Shown here: in pieces, positions 33,321 to 41,503 of the stretch
Layout: each line of letters begins with the position of its first letter
How positions within the stretch are numbered: the first letter of the stretch is position 1
NCBI RefSeq assembly: GCF_004364635.1
Contig: NZ_SOAX01000007.1
Coordinates: forward strand, 124,001 to 188,000
Direction: 5' to 3'
DNA from: Halospina denitrificans
GTDB taxonomy: Bacteria; Pseudomonadota; Gammaproteobacteria; Pseudomonadales; Oleiphilaceae
Length of the DNA stretch: 64,000 nucleotides
The notes under the pieces: model-generated
What the model was told of the DNA's origin: nothing
The model's input: the letters and a program-made list of their open reading frames with translations, nothing else
The model's database searches: none
Position numbers and translations under genes: made by a program

Positions 33321-34411
33321 GCCTCCTCCCCGCTCTCATGGAGGCGGGGAACACGGGGTGAGACCGCCGTAAGCAGTTCGTAGCTTATGGTGCCCGACAG
33401 CTGCGCCACCTCATCCACTGAAACCGTCTCGCCCCAGAGTTCCACCGATGAACCGACACCAGCCTGGGGACAGGCCTCAAGACTGACTGCGATCATATCC
33501 ATGGAAACCCTGCCAATAAGCTCACACCGGCACCCATCAACAGCCACGGGCGTTCCGTTGGGCGCGTGCCTCGGATAACCGTCGCCATAACCGATTTCGA
33601 CGATGCCCATGCGCGTTGGCTGTTCCGCGGTCCAGGTGGCGCCATACCCCACGGTTTCCCCCGGGGCCAGCGTGCGGACGGCAATAACGCGCGATTCCAG
33701 TTTCATTACCGGCCTGAGGTCCAGATCCGGTCCCCGGCGCCCGATAAGGGGTGTGCCGCCATAGAGCATGATACCCGGGCGGGTCCAGTCAAAATGGCTT
33801 TCGTTGCCATGAAAATGCGCGGCTGAGTTGGCGGCACTGACCGGAAGCCCGGGGAATTCCCGGCTGATCGCGCGCATGCGGCGTGCCTGCTCGCCGGTCA
33901 TGGCGTCGGCGGTGTCATCGGCGCAGGCATAATGGGTCATCAGGCCCGCCACCTCCAACCCTGGAGTTTCCCGGATCCGCAATACCATGGTTTCGACGCC
34001 TTCCGCGTCCAGACCGAGGCGATTCATGCCTGTGTTGCATTTTACCCAGACTGGAACAGCCCCGTTGCCCGGAACGCAATCCACTCCTTCAAGCTGGTGG
34101 AGCGAATGCAACACCGGCTGGAATCGGCCCTCGACAACCAGCCGCCAGTCGCTGGGCTCGTGAACCCCCTCCAGGAGAACGACTTCCGGGCTCAGGCCGA
34201 CCTGACGGATGCGCTGGGCTTCCTCCAGGGTGGCAACCGCGAGGCAGTCCGTTTCCTGGGTCAGGGCCTGTGCCACCGCCTCCAGTCCATGACCGTATCC
34301 GTCGGCCTTGACCACTGCCATGGAGTGCGTTCCAGGCGCCAGCTCCCGGGCCAGCCGGAAATTACCCCTGAGCGCATTCAGATCGATCCGGGCTCGGGTC
34401 TGTCGCGGCAT
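33317..34411 (-). CDS. alr: Alanine racemase
   Basis: A 364-residue PLP enzyme that makes D-alanine for peptidoglycan. PLP-Lys35 lies in AVVKADGYGHG, with RPGIMLYG, the Tyr in GYGATWTAEQ as second base, and RVSMDMIAV as other family marks. Its start overlaps the dnaB stop (TAATG), a junction common in Pseudomonas relatives, and it is the last gene of the rpsF-dnaB run. Alr and the catabolic DadX are alike in sequence; linkage to dnaB favours Alr. Confidence 0.94.
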   Translation of the reverse strand: MPRQTRARIDLNALRGNFRLARELAPGTHSMAVVKADGYGHGLEAVAQALTQETDCLAVATLEEAQRIRQVGLSPEVVLLEGVHEPSDWRLVVEGRFQPVLHSLHQLEGVDCVPGNGAVPVWVKCNTGMNRLGLDAEGVETMVLRIRETPGLEVAGLMTHYACADDTADAMTGEQARRMRAISREFPGLPVSAANSAAHFHGNESHFDWTRPGIMLYGGTPLIGRRGPDLDLRPVMKLESRVIAVRTLAPGETVGYGATWTAEQPTRMGIVEIGYGDGYPRHAPNGTPVAVDGCRCELIGRVSMDMIAVSLEACPQAGVGSSVELWGETVSVDEVAQLSGTISYELLTAVSPRVPRLHESGEEA

Positions 34412-35793
34412 TAATAGTCGTCTCCATAATCCCCGAAAGCCAGATCCTCGAACTTGGTGTACTCACCGATGAAGGCCAGACGCACTGTGCCTACCGGCCC
34501 GTTCCGCTGCTTTCCGAGGATGATCTCGGCGGTTCCCTTGTCGCTGCTGTCCTCGTTGTACACTTCGTCCCGGTAGATGAACGCAATAACGTCCGCGTCC
34601 TGCTCAATGGCTCCGGATTCACGAAGATCCGAGTTTACTGGTCGCTTGTTCGGGCGTTGCTCAAGACTCCGGTTCAGCTGCGACAGAGCGATAACAGGGC
34701 AATTCAGCTCCTTGGCCAACCCCTTCAGGCCACGGGAGATTTCTGAAATCTCGGCAGTACGCCCTTCCGAGTTACCCGGGGCGCGCATAAGCTGAAGATA
34801 GTCGACCATAACCAGGCCCAGGTTGCCGGTTTCCCGCGCGATCCGGCGCGCTCTCGAACGCATTTCCGTGGGGCTGAGCGCCGGGGTATCATCAATATAG
34901 AGTGGCTTGTTCTTAAGCAGGCTGATGGCGGAGGTCAGTCGCGGCCAGTCCTCTTCCTCAAGGTTGCCGCTGCGTATCCGGCTCTGATTGATGCGGCCGA
35001 TCGAGGAAAGCATCCTCATCACAATGGCATCCGCCGGCATTTCCATGCTGAACACCAGCACGGACTGTTCCGAGGCCATTATGGCGTTCTCCACCAGGTT
35101 CATGGCGAAGGCGGTCTTACCCATCGATGGACGGCCCGCCACAATCACCAGGTCCGACGGCTGCCACCCGGAGGTCATGTCATCCAGATCCTTGAACCCG
35201 GAGGTAAGCCCGGTCAGCCCCCCTTCGGTTTCGAACAGTTCCTCGATCCGGGTCAGCGTTTCCTTGAGGATGGGGTTTATTTCGCGTGGGCCACCGCTCT
35301 GCTGAACCTGGTCCTCGGCGATACGGAAAACCTGGCTTTCCGCGTCGTCCAGCAGCTCGGCACTGGTGCGGCCCTTGGGATTGAAGGCGGAGTCGGCAAT
35401 GTGTCCGGAAGCCTCCACCAGCTGGCGCAGGACCGAACGCTCCTTAACAATCTCCGCATAGGAGCGGATATTGGAGGCACCGGGCGTCTGCTCGGCAAGC
35501 TGTCCCAGATACGCAAGTCCACCACAGGACTCCAGGTCCCCCGACTGCTCGAGCCATTCCCCGAGCGTAACCATGTCCAGGGGCTTGTCGTTGGCGATCA
35601 GGCGCTCGCCGGCATGAAAGATCAGCCGGTGCTCTGAGCGGTAGAAATCATTGGCGGATATCAGATCAGCAACAACTTCCCAGCCGGCATTATCCAGCAT
35701 CAGGCCGCCAAGCACCGCCTGCTCGGCCTCAACCGAGTGCGGCGGCACCTTGACACGACCAGTGTCGTCATCCGCCTGCCGTTCCTGCACCAT
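34411..35793 (-). CDS. dnaB: Replicative DNA helicase
   Basis: A 460-residue hexameric 5'-3' helicase of the replication fork. The N-terminal DnaB domain (VPPHSVEAEQAVLGGLML) is followed by the RecA-like motor with Walker A VAGRPSMGKTAFA, GLVMVDYLQLM and the arginine-finger region SDLRESGAIEQDADV. No intein is present. It follows rplI by 30 bases in the conserved ribosomal-replication operon and overlaps alr. Confidence 0.97.
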   Translation of the reverse strand: MVQERQADDDTGRVKVPPHSVEAEQAVLGGLMLDNAGWEVVADLISANDFYRSEHRLIFHAGERLIANDKPLDMVTLGEWLEQSGDLESCGGLAYLGQLAEQTPGASNIRSYAEIVKERSVLRQLVEASGHIADSAFNPKGRTSAELLDDAESQVFRIAEDQVQQSGGPREINPILKETLTRIEELFETEGGLTGLTSGFKDLDDMTSGWQPSDLVIVAGRPSMGKTAFAMNLVENAIMASEQSVLVFSMEMPADAIVMRMLSSIGRINQSRIRSGNLEEEDWPRLTSAISLLKNKPLYIDDTPALSPTEMRSRARRIARETGNLGLVMVDYLQLMRAPGNSEGRTAEISEISRGLKGLAKELNCPVIALSQLNRSLEQRPNKRPVNSDLRESGAIEQDADVIAFIYRDEVYNEDSSDKGTAEIILGKQRNGPVGTVRLAFIGEYTKFEDLAFGDYGDDY

Positions 35794-35823
35794 CAGCCGG
35801 GAACTCCGTTGCTGTGGACCGGA

Positions 35824-36270
35824 TTAACCCCTGACGACATTCAGGTTGATCGTAACCTGCACATCGGTGTGGAGCTGAAGACCAATCTGATACTCCCCGG
35901 TTACCCGGATCGGGCCTTCCGGAAGCAGCACTTCACTCTTCTCCACCTCAGTCCCCAAGGAGGAAACGGCGTCGGCAATGTCCCGTACGCTGATGGAGCC
36001 GAAGAGCTTGCCTTCCTCACCCGCCTTGGCCTCGATGGTCACATTCGTGTCCTGGAGGGCTTCACCACGTGTCTGCGCCTGCTGAAGCCGCTCCGCGGCC
36101 GCTTTTTCAAGCTCCGCGCGGCGCGCTTCAAATGCTTCAACGTTCGCCTTGGTTGCCGGGACCGCCTTGCCGTAAGGAATCAGGTAATTGCGGCCATAGC
36201 CCGCCTTTACCTTAACCTGGTCACCCAGGTCGCCCAGCTTGTGCATCTTCTCGAGCAGAATAACGTTCAT
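35824..36270 (-). CDS. rplI: 50S ribosomal protein L9
   Basis: A 148-residue L9 with the N-terminal globular RNA-binding domain ([32 protein letters not shown]), the long connecting helix ([19 protein letters not shown]) and the C-terminal domain. Length equals the E. coli protein. GAGGTT precedes the ATG. It is separated from the upstream DUF2232 gene by 14 bases. Confidence 0.97.
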   Translation of the reverse strand: MNVILLEKMHKLGDLGDQVKVKAGYGRNYLIPYGKAVPATKANVEAFEARRAELEKAAAERLQQAQTRGEALQDTNVTIEAKAGEEGKLFGSISVRDIADAVSSLGTEVEKSEVLLPEGPIRVTGEYQIGLQLHTDVQVTINLNVVRG

Positions 36271-36284
36271 TCCATTAACCTCTT

Positions 36285-37136
36285 TTATAGTCGCTGTCTG
36301 ATATCGAACCAGCTATCAATAATTGCCGCAATCATCAAAACCAAAAACAGCCAGGGCGTCAGGATGATCAGGGCTATATAGAACCCGACTAACCACCCGC
36401 GCGCCAGCTCACGCTTTGCAACAACGCCGTGAACAAGCGCAATTCCGGCCATAAACAAGGGCAGTCCCAGCACCAGGAGCAACAACGTTGGATTGAGACC
36501 AACGTAATCCCCTACGGCAAGGACCACCAGCACCGCCAGCGCAACCGGGGCGGACAGGCGGAATTCATGGAATTCCTTCTTCAACCCTCCGGGGTTGAAC
36601 AGCTTTGCCTGCCAGCCACGAGCCAGCAGCGTCGACAGAACGGCCAGGCCATAGTTGAGCAGCCCCAGCGTCGCGATCATCATCATACGGATCACTGAAG
36701 CCGGATCCTGCCCCTCCGGCAGATTGGCCGTGGCCTCGGAGTCCATCTCTGAGTACACCTGCTCGGCCATCCCCGTCACCTGCCCGAAAAAGTCGGGGGC
36801 GACCAGGGGTATGGCGTGAGCTACTGCAATGGCGGCTGCCGCGCCACCGATCAGGGCTTTTTCCCAGGAAACGGTGGCCTGGAGAATGGCTGACATCACC
36901 ATGGTCAACAGCAGGACCGCCAGTGGTGCGGGATCCATTCCCCACAGAAACCAGGCCGCGCCCGGCAACAGGGCCCAGATGCCGACATTGAGCCCCTGTC
37001 GCGGACCCAACCGCAGCGTTACCAGAGCCACAGCGGCGGCACTGACCCAGAACAGGAAAGGTACCGCCATTGCGACCAGGGCTACGCCCGCGGCATAGAC
37101 CGGACCCCGCAATATGAACTCGGCCAGACGCTGCAT
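36285..37136 (-). CDS. DUF2232 (YybS-like) membrane protein
   Basis: A 283-residue protein with about eight membrane helices and a short N-terminal stretch ([18 protein letters not shown]). DUF2232 proteins are conserved between rpsR and rplI in Pseudomonas and relatives, exactly the place seen here, yet their function is unknown. It lies 16 bases after rpsR and would be made with ribosomal proteins. The family is distantly like the substrate-binding S components of ECF transporters, which is a guess only. Confidence 0.85.
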   Translation of the reverse strand: MQRLAEFILRGPVYAAGVALVAMAVPFLFWVSAAAVALVTLRLGPRQGLNVGIWALLPGAAWFLWGMDPAPLAVLLLTMVMSAILQATVSWEKALIGGAAAAIAVAHAIPLVAPDFFGQVTGMAEQVYSEMDSEATANLPEGQDPASVIRMMMIATLGLLNYGLAVLSTLLARGWQAKLFNPGGLKKEFHEFRLSAPVALAVLVVLAVGDYVGLNPTLLLLVLGLPLFMAGIALVHGVVAKRELARGWLVGFYIALIILTPWLFLVLMIAAIIDSWFDIRQRL

Positions 37137-37152
37137 TGATCAGCCCCGGGTA

Positions 37153-37383
37153 TTACTGGTCGTGGCTGTCGGTGTACGGCAGCAGAGCCAGATAACGCGC
37201 CCGCTTTACGGCTGTCGCGAGCTGGCGCTGGTAGCGCGCGCGCGTTCCGGTAATACGGCTGGGTACGATCTTACCCGTTTCGGTAATGTAACCACGCAGG
37301 GTATCGAGATCCTTGTAGTCAATCTCTTTCACGCCTTCCGCGGTGAAACGGCAAAACTTACGACGTCTGAAAAAACGTGCCAT
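37153..37383 (-). CDS. rpsR: 30S ribosomal protein S18
   Basis: A 76-residue S18 with the family core [22 protein letters not shown] and [29 protein letters not shown] single Cys remains, so it is the zinc-free type. AAGGA precedes the ATG. It follows rpsF by 30 bases; S6 and S18 bind the 16S central domain together and often autoregulate this operon. Confidence 0.97.
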   Translation of the reverse strand: MARFFRRRKFCRFTAEGVKEIDYKDLDTLRGYITETGKIVPSRITGTRARYQRQLATAVKRARYLALLPYTDSHDQ

Positions 37384-37413
37384 GAATAGGGTTCCTTACA
37401 TCACTGATGAGTG

Positions 37414-37848
37414 TTATTCGCTGCTTTCTTCGGCTTCCGCGGACTCTTCGCTCTCGCCACCGGAGGCGTCGGAGCCGGAATCAGTCTCGGTGTCACGACG
37501 CGGACGCTCGTCACGGCGCTCTTCGCGGTTTTCCGTCGCCTTCATCGGTGAGGGCTCGGTGATCGCTTCATCCTTCTTGACCACAAGGTCCCGGATAACC
37601 GCGTCATTGAAACGGAAGTTGTGCTGCAGCTCGCCCAGCGCTTCCTGGGAGCACTCGATGTTCATCAGGATATAGTGGGCTTTGTGGATCTTGTTGATCG
37701 GATAGGCCAACTGGCGCCGACCCCAGTCCTCAACACGGTGTACCGTACCACCGTCCTCATTCACGAGCTTGGTGTATCGCTCGATCATGGCGGGGACCTG
37801 CTCGCTCTGATCCGGATGGACCAGTGTCACGATTTCGTAATGACGCAT
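37414..37848 (-). CDS. rpsF: 30S ribosomal protein S6 with acidic C-terminal extension
   Basis: A 144-residue S6. The core ([19 protein letters not shown] to about residue 100, including [22 protein letters not shown]) is standard. A tail of some 40 residues is Glu/Ser/Asp-rich ([21 protein letters not shown]). E. coli S6 also ends in a tail that RimK extends with glutamate, but this one is genome-encoded and longer. AAGGAG lies five bases before the ATG. Transcription starts about 110 bases upstream from a clear promoter, leaving room for an S6:S18-binding leader. Confidence 0.96.
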   Translation of the reverse strand: MRHYEIVTLVHPDQSEQVPAMIERYTKLVNEDGGTVHRVEDWGRRQLAYPINKIHKAHYILMNIECSQEALGELQHNFRFNDAVIRDLVVKKDEAITEPSPMKATENREERRDERPRRDTETDSGSDASGGESEESAEAEESSE

Positions 37849-37872
37849 TGTAGCTCCTTACGGGTTAAGCAG

Positions 37873-37895
37873 CCTCCGTGGGCGTCCGACGGAAG
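37873..37895 (-). promoter_or_regulatory. Leader hairpin, candidate S6:S18 autoregulatory element
   Basis: On the rpsF transcript CTTCCGT pairs with ACGGAGG around a nine-base loop, 25 bases before the start codon. S6:S18-binding leaders occur here in many bacteria and present a CCG in or near such a stem. The full motif was not folded, so the identification is tentative. Confidence 0.35.
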
Positions 37896-37963
37896 CAAGG
37901 AGTGATCAGAAGCAATGCCCTTTGGGCGCATCGCGTTACAACCCCGAATTACGGGGACCGCAC

Positions 37964-37992
37964 ATTTTAGGGACGACAGGCTCAGGATGCAA
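37964..37992 (-). promoter_or_regulatory. Sigma-70 promoter of the rpsF operon
   Basis: Read leftwards: TTGCAT (37992-37987), 17 bases, TAAAAT (37969-37964). Start of transcription is expected near 37957, just ahead of a small CCCCG/CGGGG hairpin (37942-37956). The -35 box lies at the end of rlmB. Confidence 0.6.
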
Positions 37993-38728
37993 TCAGCCGT
38001 TGGCGACGGGCTTCAAAAAGACAGACTCCGGTTGCTACGGAGACGTTGAGACTGCTCACCATTCCCGCCATTGGCAGGTTTCCCAACTGATCGCAGTGTT
38101 CACGGGTCAGACGACGCATCCCCGCGCCTTCCGCGCCCATCACAAGCCCGAGAGGGCCACTGAGATCAAGGTCATAGATGGTGGTGTCCGTGTCGCCGGT
38201 GGTTCCAGTGAACCAGACGCCAAGGTCGCGACACTGGCGCATAAAGCGTGCAAGATTGGTGACTCTTACAACGGGCACGGACTCGGCGGCACCACTGGCC
38301 ACCTTGATGGCCACGCCGTTGAGCGGCGCGGAATGGTCCTTGGGAACAACCAGGGCATCCACACCGGCGGCATCGGCGGTTCGCAGACAGGCACCCAGGT
38401 TATGGGGGTCTGTGACGCCATCAAGCACTAACAGGAAGGGCGGTCTTGCGGACGCCTCAAGCCGTTCGAGGAGGTCGGCTTCCCTAACCTCCGGTGCCGC
38501 CTTGACGCGGGCGACGATTCCCTGGTGATTCTCGCCGTCCGTCAGTTCATCCAGGGTCCGTCGATGGCACTCTTCCATGGCCACACCAAAGGATTCGGCA
38601 AGGGCACGGACGTGCTTTCGGCGCCTGTCGTCCCGTCCCTGCTGGAACTGGATCCGGACGACGCGCTCGGGATGGTGTTCCAGTAACGCCTCGACGGCGT
38701 GCCACCCAAACAGAATACGCTGCGCCAC
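37982..38728 (-). CDS. rlmB: 23S rRNA (guanosine2251-2'-O)-methyltransferase
   Basis: A 248-residue SPOUT (TrmH-type) enzyme that methylates G2251 in the peptidyl-transferase P loop. It begins MAQRILFGWHAVEALLEHHPERV from a GTG codon at 38728 with GGGAGG ahead. The three SPOUT motifs are VLDGVTDPHNLGACLRTADAAG, LVMGAEGAGMRRLTREHCD and GMVSSLNVSVATGVCLFEA. It follows rnr by 14 bases, as in E. coli and Pseudomonas. Confidence 0.95.
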   Translation of the reverse strand: MAQRILFGWHAVEALLEHHPERVVRIQFQQGRDDRRRKHVRALAESFGVAMEECHRRTLDELTDGENHQGIVARVKAAPEVREADLLERLEASARPPFLLVLDGVTDPHNLGACLRTADAAGVDALVVPKDHSAPLNGVAIKVASGAAESVPVVRVTNLARFMRQCRDLGVWFTGTTGDTDTTIYDLDLSGPLGLVMGAEGAGMRRLTREHCDQLGNLPMAGMVSSLNVSVATGVCLFEARRQRLIAS

Positions 38729-38742
38729 CCTAACCTCCCTGG

Positions 38743-41211
38743 TCAGCCGTCACGACGGGACTTCTGGCGTTTACGGCCACCGCCGCCCTTGTTGCCGCCT
38801 TCCTTGTTACCGCCTTCCTTTCCAGCACTCTTGCCGCCGTCCTTCTTGCCGCCCTTGCCACCATCGTTCTTCGGTGACTGCCGGCGCCGGCTTGCTCCGG
38901 ATTTCTTCTTATTGCCGCCCTTGCCCCCGGTTTCGGAATCTTCGAGTTCCAGATCGATCTTGCGATCATCGAGATCCACCCGGACCACACGGACCCGGAC
39001 TTCGTCACCCAGGCGATAGGTTGTGCCTGTGCGCTCGCCAATCAACGTATGGCGCACACGATCAAAGTGATAGAAATCACCACCCAGGGCGGAGATATGC
39101 ACCAGGCCTTCGGTATAGACTCCAGACAGTTCCACAAAGAACCCAAAGCCGGTTACGGAAGCGATCACGCCATCAAAAACATCCCCGACATGGCTTTCCA
39201 GGAATTCGCACTTGAGCCAGGCCGTAACATCACGGGTAGCGTCATCGGCGCGCCGCTCGGTCATTGAGCAGTGCTCGCCCAGCTGCTGGACCTGCTCAAG
39301 TGAATAGTCATAGCGCGCCAGTTCAGGATCCGGCTTCTCTGCTGGCACCACCGTCTTGGCCTTGGTATTGCTGCCAAACAATCCCTTGAGGCTTTCCATG
39401 GCACCGGATTTTGCCTTGCGATGGATAACCGACTTGATGCCCCGGTGGATCAGCAGGTCGGGATAACGCCGGATCGGCGAGGTGAAGTGGGCGTATTCAT
39501 CAAAGCCGAGCCCGAAGTGACCGCGCTGCTCGGAGCTGTACACCGCCTGCTTCATGGAGCGCAGCATCACCGTCTGGATGATGTGGGAGTCGGGCCGGCC
39601 AGCAACCTGACTCAGAACCTTCTGGTAGTCCTGGGGCTCTGGTTCATCGCCGCCCGGAAGATCCAGGCCCAACCCGCTCAGAAACTGGCGCACGTCGGCC
39701 AGGCGTTCCGGAGAGGGTCCGTCATGGATACGGTAGAGCGTCGGGATCTTATGCTGCTTGAGGAAGCGGGCCGTGGCTACGTTCGCACACAGCATGCACT
39801 CCTCGATCAGCTTGTGGGCATCGTTGCGCACCACCGGCACGATCTCGCTGATTTTGCGCTCACGATCAAAACGGATCTGGGTGTCGGTCGTCTCAAATTC
39901 GATGGCACCCCGTTCCTTCCGGGCCTGGCGCAGCATGTCGTAACAGCCGTAGAGCGTCTCGAGGTGGGGCACCACCGAGGCGTACTGCTCGCGCTGCTTT
40001 TTGCCCTCGTCGGAATCGGGCGTTTCCAGAATGGCGCTGACCTTGTTGTAGGTCAGGCGTGCATGGGAGTGCATTACCCCTTCGTAAAAGTGATAGCCGG
40101 TAATCCGGCCATCACGACTCAGGTTCATGTCACAGACCATGCAGAGGCGATCAACGCCCGGATTCAGGGAACAGAGCCCGTTGGAGAGCTTCTCCGGCAG
40201 CATGGGAACCACATAGTCCGGGAAGTACACCGAGTTGCCCCGATTCTTGCCTTCCTCGTCCAGCGCCGTCCCCGTGCGCACGTACCAGGCCACGTCGGCA
40301 ATGGCGACCACCAGCCGGTAACCGCCGCCCTTGCGCTTCTCGGCAAAAACAGCATCGTCAAAGTCACGGGCACTTTCATCGTCGATGGTCACCAGGGGCA
40401 TATCACGCAGATCGACTCGACCCTGCTTGGCTTCCCCTGAAACCTCTTCGGGAATCTGTCTGGCCTGCTCGGTCACCGCGGGCGGCCACTGGTCCGGTAT
40501 GCCGTAGGAACGGATGGCCACGGTAATTTCCATACCAGGCGCCATGTGATCACCCAGGATCTCCACAATGCGGCCAACGGGCTTGTTGCGCATGGAGGGC
40601 TGCTTATCAATGGCGACCGTCACATACTGGCCATGGCCGGCGCCTCCACAACCCTCTTCGGGGATCAGGATTTCCTGATTGATGCGGGCATTTTCCGGCT
40701 GGACCATGGCAATACCGTCTTCACGATGGAGGCGGCCCACAACCTGATGCGTATTGCGCTCAAGCACCTCGACAATAACCCCTTCACGACGTCCACGTGC
40801 ATCGCGCTGATCCTCGCGGACCAGGACCCTGTCTCCATGAAACACCTGGCGCATCTGACGCGCATTGAGGAAAAGGTCATCTCCCTCGCCGTCCGGAACC
40901 ACGAAACCAAAGCCATCGCGATGGCCCTGAACATGCCCGCGAGTGAGATCGGCTTCGGTGATGGGCAGATAGGCGCCCCGACGGTTGCATATCAGCTGAC
41001 CATCCCGGGCCATCGCAATAAGCCGACGACGCAGCCCTTCAATAAGCTCCTCGTCATCGAGATCGAATTCTTCGCAGAGCTTCTGGTGGGTAGCGGGCGC
41101 GCCGCGTTTCTTGAGGTGTTCCAGAATCATTTCACGGCTGTGTACGGGCCGCTCATACTTCTCAGCTTCGCGCTTTCCGTGGGGGTCGTCTTGCAGGGTT
41201 CCTGAAGCCAT
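38743..41211 (-). CDS. rnr: Ribonuclease R with long basic Gly/Lys tail
   Basis: An 822-residue 3'-5' exoribonuclease that degrades structured RNA. In order: helix-turn-helix, two cold-shock domains, catalytic RNB domain with metal-binding Asp residues in TIDDESARDFDDAVFAE, S1 domain (GDVFDGVIASVTGFGFFVELSGVYTEGLVHIS) and a tail from about residue 755. The tail is low-complexity, rich in Gly, Lys, Asn and Arg (GGKGGKKDGGKSAG), and should unwind or bind RNA as in E. coli RNase R. The S1/tail split is clear. It begins 89 bases downstream of the tRNA-Leu gene. Confidence 0.96.
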   Translation of the reverse strand: MASGTLQDDPHGKREAEKYERPVHSREMILEHLKKRGAPATHQKLCEEFDLDDEELIEGLRRRLIAMARDGQLICNRRGAYLPITEADLTRGHVQGHRDGFGFVVPDGEGDDLFLNARQMRQVFHGDRVLVREDQRDARGRREGVIVEVLERNTHQVVGRLHREDGIAMVQPENARINQEILIPEEGCGGAGHGQYVTVAIDKQPSMRNKPVGRIVEILGDHMAPGMEITVAIRSYGIPDQWPPAVTEQARQIPEEVSGEAKQGRVDLRDMPLVTIDDESARDFDDAVFAEKRKGGGYRLVVAIADVAWYVRTGTALDEEGKNRGNSVYFPDYVVPMLPEKLSNGLCSLNPGVDRLCMVCDMNLSRDGRITGYHFYEGVMHSHARLTYNKVSAILETPDSDEGKKQREQYASVVPHLETLYGCYDMLRQARKERGAIEFETTDTQIRFDRERKISEIVPVVRNDAHKLIEECMLCANVATARFLKQHKIPTLYRIHDGPSPERLADVRQFLSGLGLDLPGGDEPEPQDYQKVLSQVAGRPDSHIIQTVMLRSMKQAVYSSEQRGHFGLGFDEYAHFTSPIRRYPDLLIHRGIKSVIHRKAKSGAMESLKGLFGSNTKAKTVVPAEKPDPELARYDYSLEQVQQLGEHCSMTERRADDATRDVTAWLKCEFLESHVGDVFDGVIASVTGFGFFVELSGVYTEGLVHISALGGDFYHFDRVRHTLIGERTGTTYRLGDEVRVRVVRVDLDDRKIDLELEDSETGGKGGNKKKSGASRRRQSPKNDGGKGGKKDGGKSAGKEGGNKEGGNKGGGGRKRQKSRRDG

Positions 41212-41300
41212 TGCGTTCGCCTGTGGCTGGATTGTGAATATTATTAGGACCTAGGGGGGCGAAAACTGTTATGGGAGCACAAAAGGGGAAGGATAAAAAG

Positions 41301-41387
41301 TGGTGCCGAGGAGAGGACTTGAACCTCCACGTCCTTACGGACACTAGCACCTGAAGCTAGCGCGTCTACCATTTCCGCCACCTCGGC
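41301..41387 (-). tRNA. tRNA-Leu (anticodon CAG)
   Basis: An 87-base class II tRNA. The acceptor stem GCCGAGG pairs with CCTCGGC, the anticodon stem CTAGC/GCTAG frames the loop TTCAGGT (anticodon CAG, reading CUG), and a long variable arm and GTTCAAG T-loop follow. The CCA end is encoded. It lies ahead of rnr, as in Pseudomonas-like genomes. No integrase or attachment-site duplication was seen. Confidence 0.97.
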
Positions 41388-41432
41388 AAGAGGTCTTTCT
41401 GTTGCTCCGGGCGCCGCCCGAATCTGGCGCGT

Positions 41433-41461
41433 ACTTTACTGCGCGTCAGGGGGCCTGTCAA
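41433..41461 (-). promoter_or_regulatory. Strong sigma-70 promoter of tRNA-Leu
   Basis: Read leftwards: perfect TTGACA (41461-41456), 17 bases, TAAAGT (41438-41433). The bases after the -10 box are GC-rich (ACGCGCC), the discriminator type linked to stringent control. Transcription should start near 41426, 39 bases before the tRNA. Confidence 0.75.
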
Positions 41462-41503
41462 ATCCTTTTCGACTCGTCGTTTACGGCACCCCCCCCTGAT
41501 CCA

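Noticed and set aside
37942-37956. CCCCG/CGGGG hairpin considered as the rlmB terminator
   Set aside because: The stem is short and no U-run follows on the rlmB strand; it lies at the very start of the rpsF transcript instead.
41301-41387. tRNA-Leu considered as an island attachment site
   Set aside because: Flanks are conserved housekeeping genes on one side and ordinary accessory genes on the other; no integrase or partial tRNA copy was seen.
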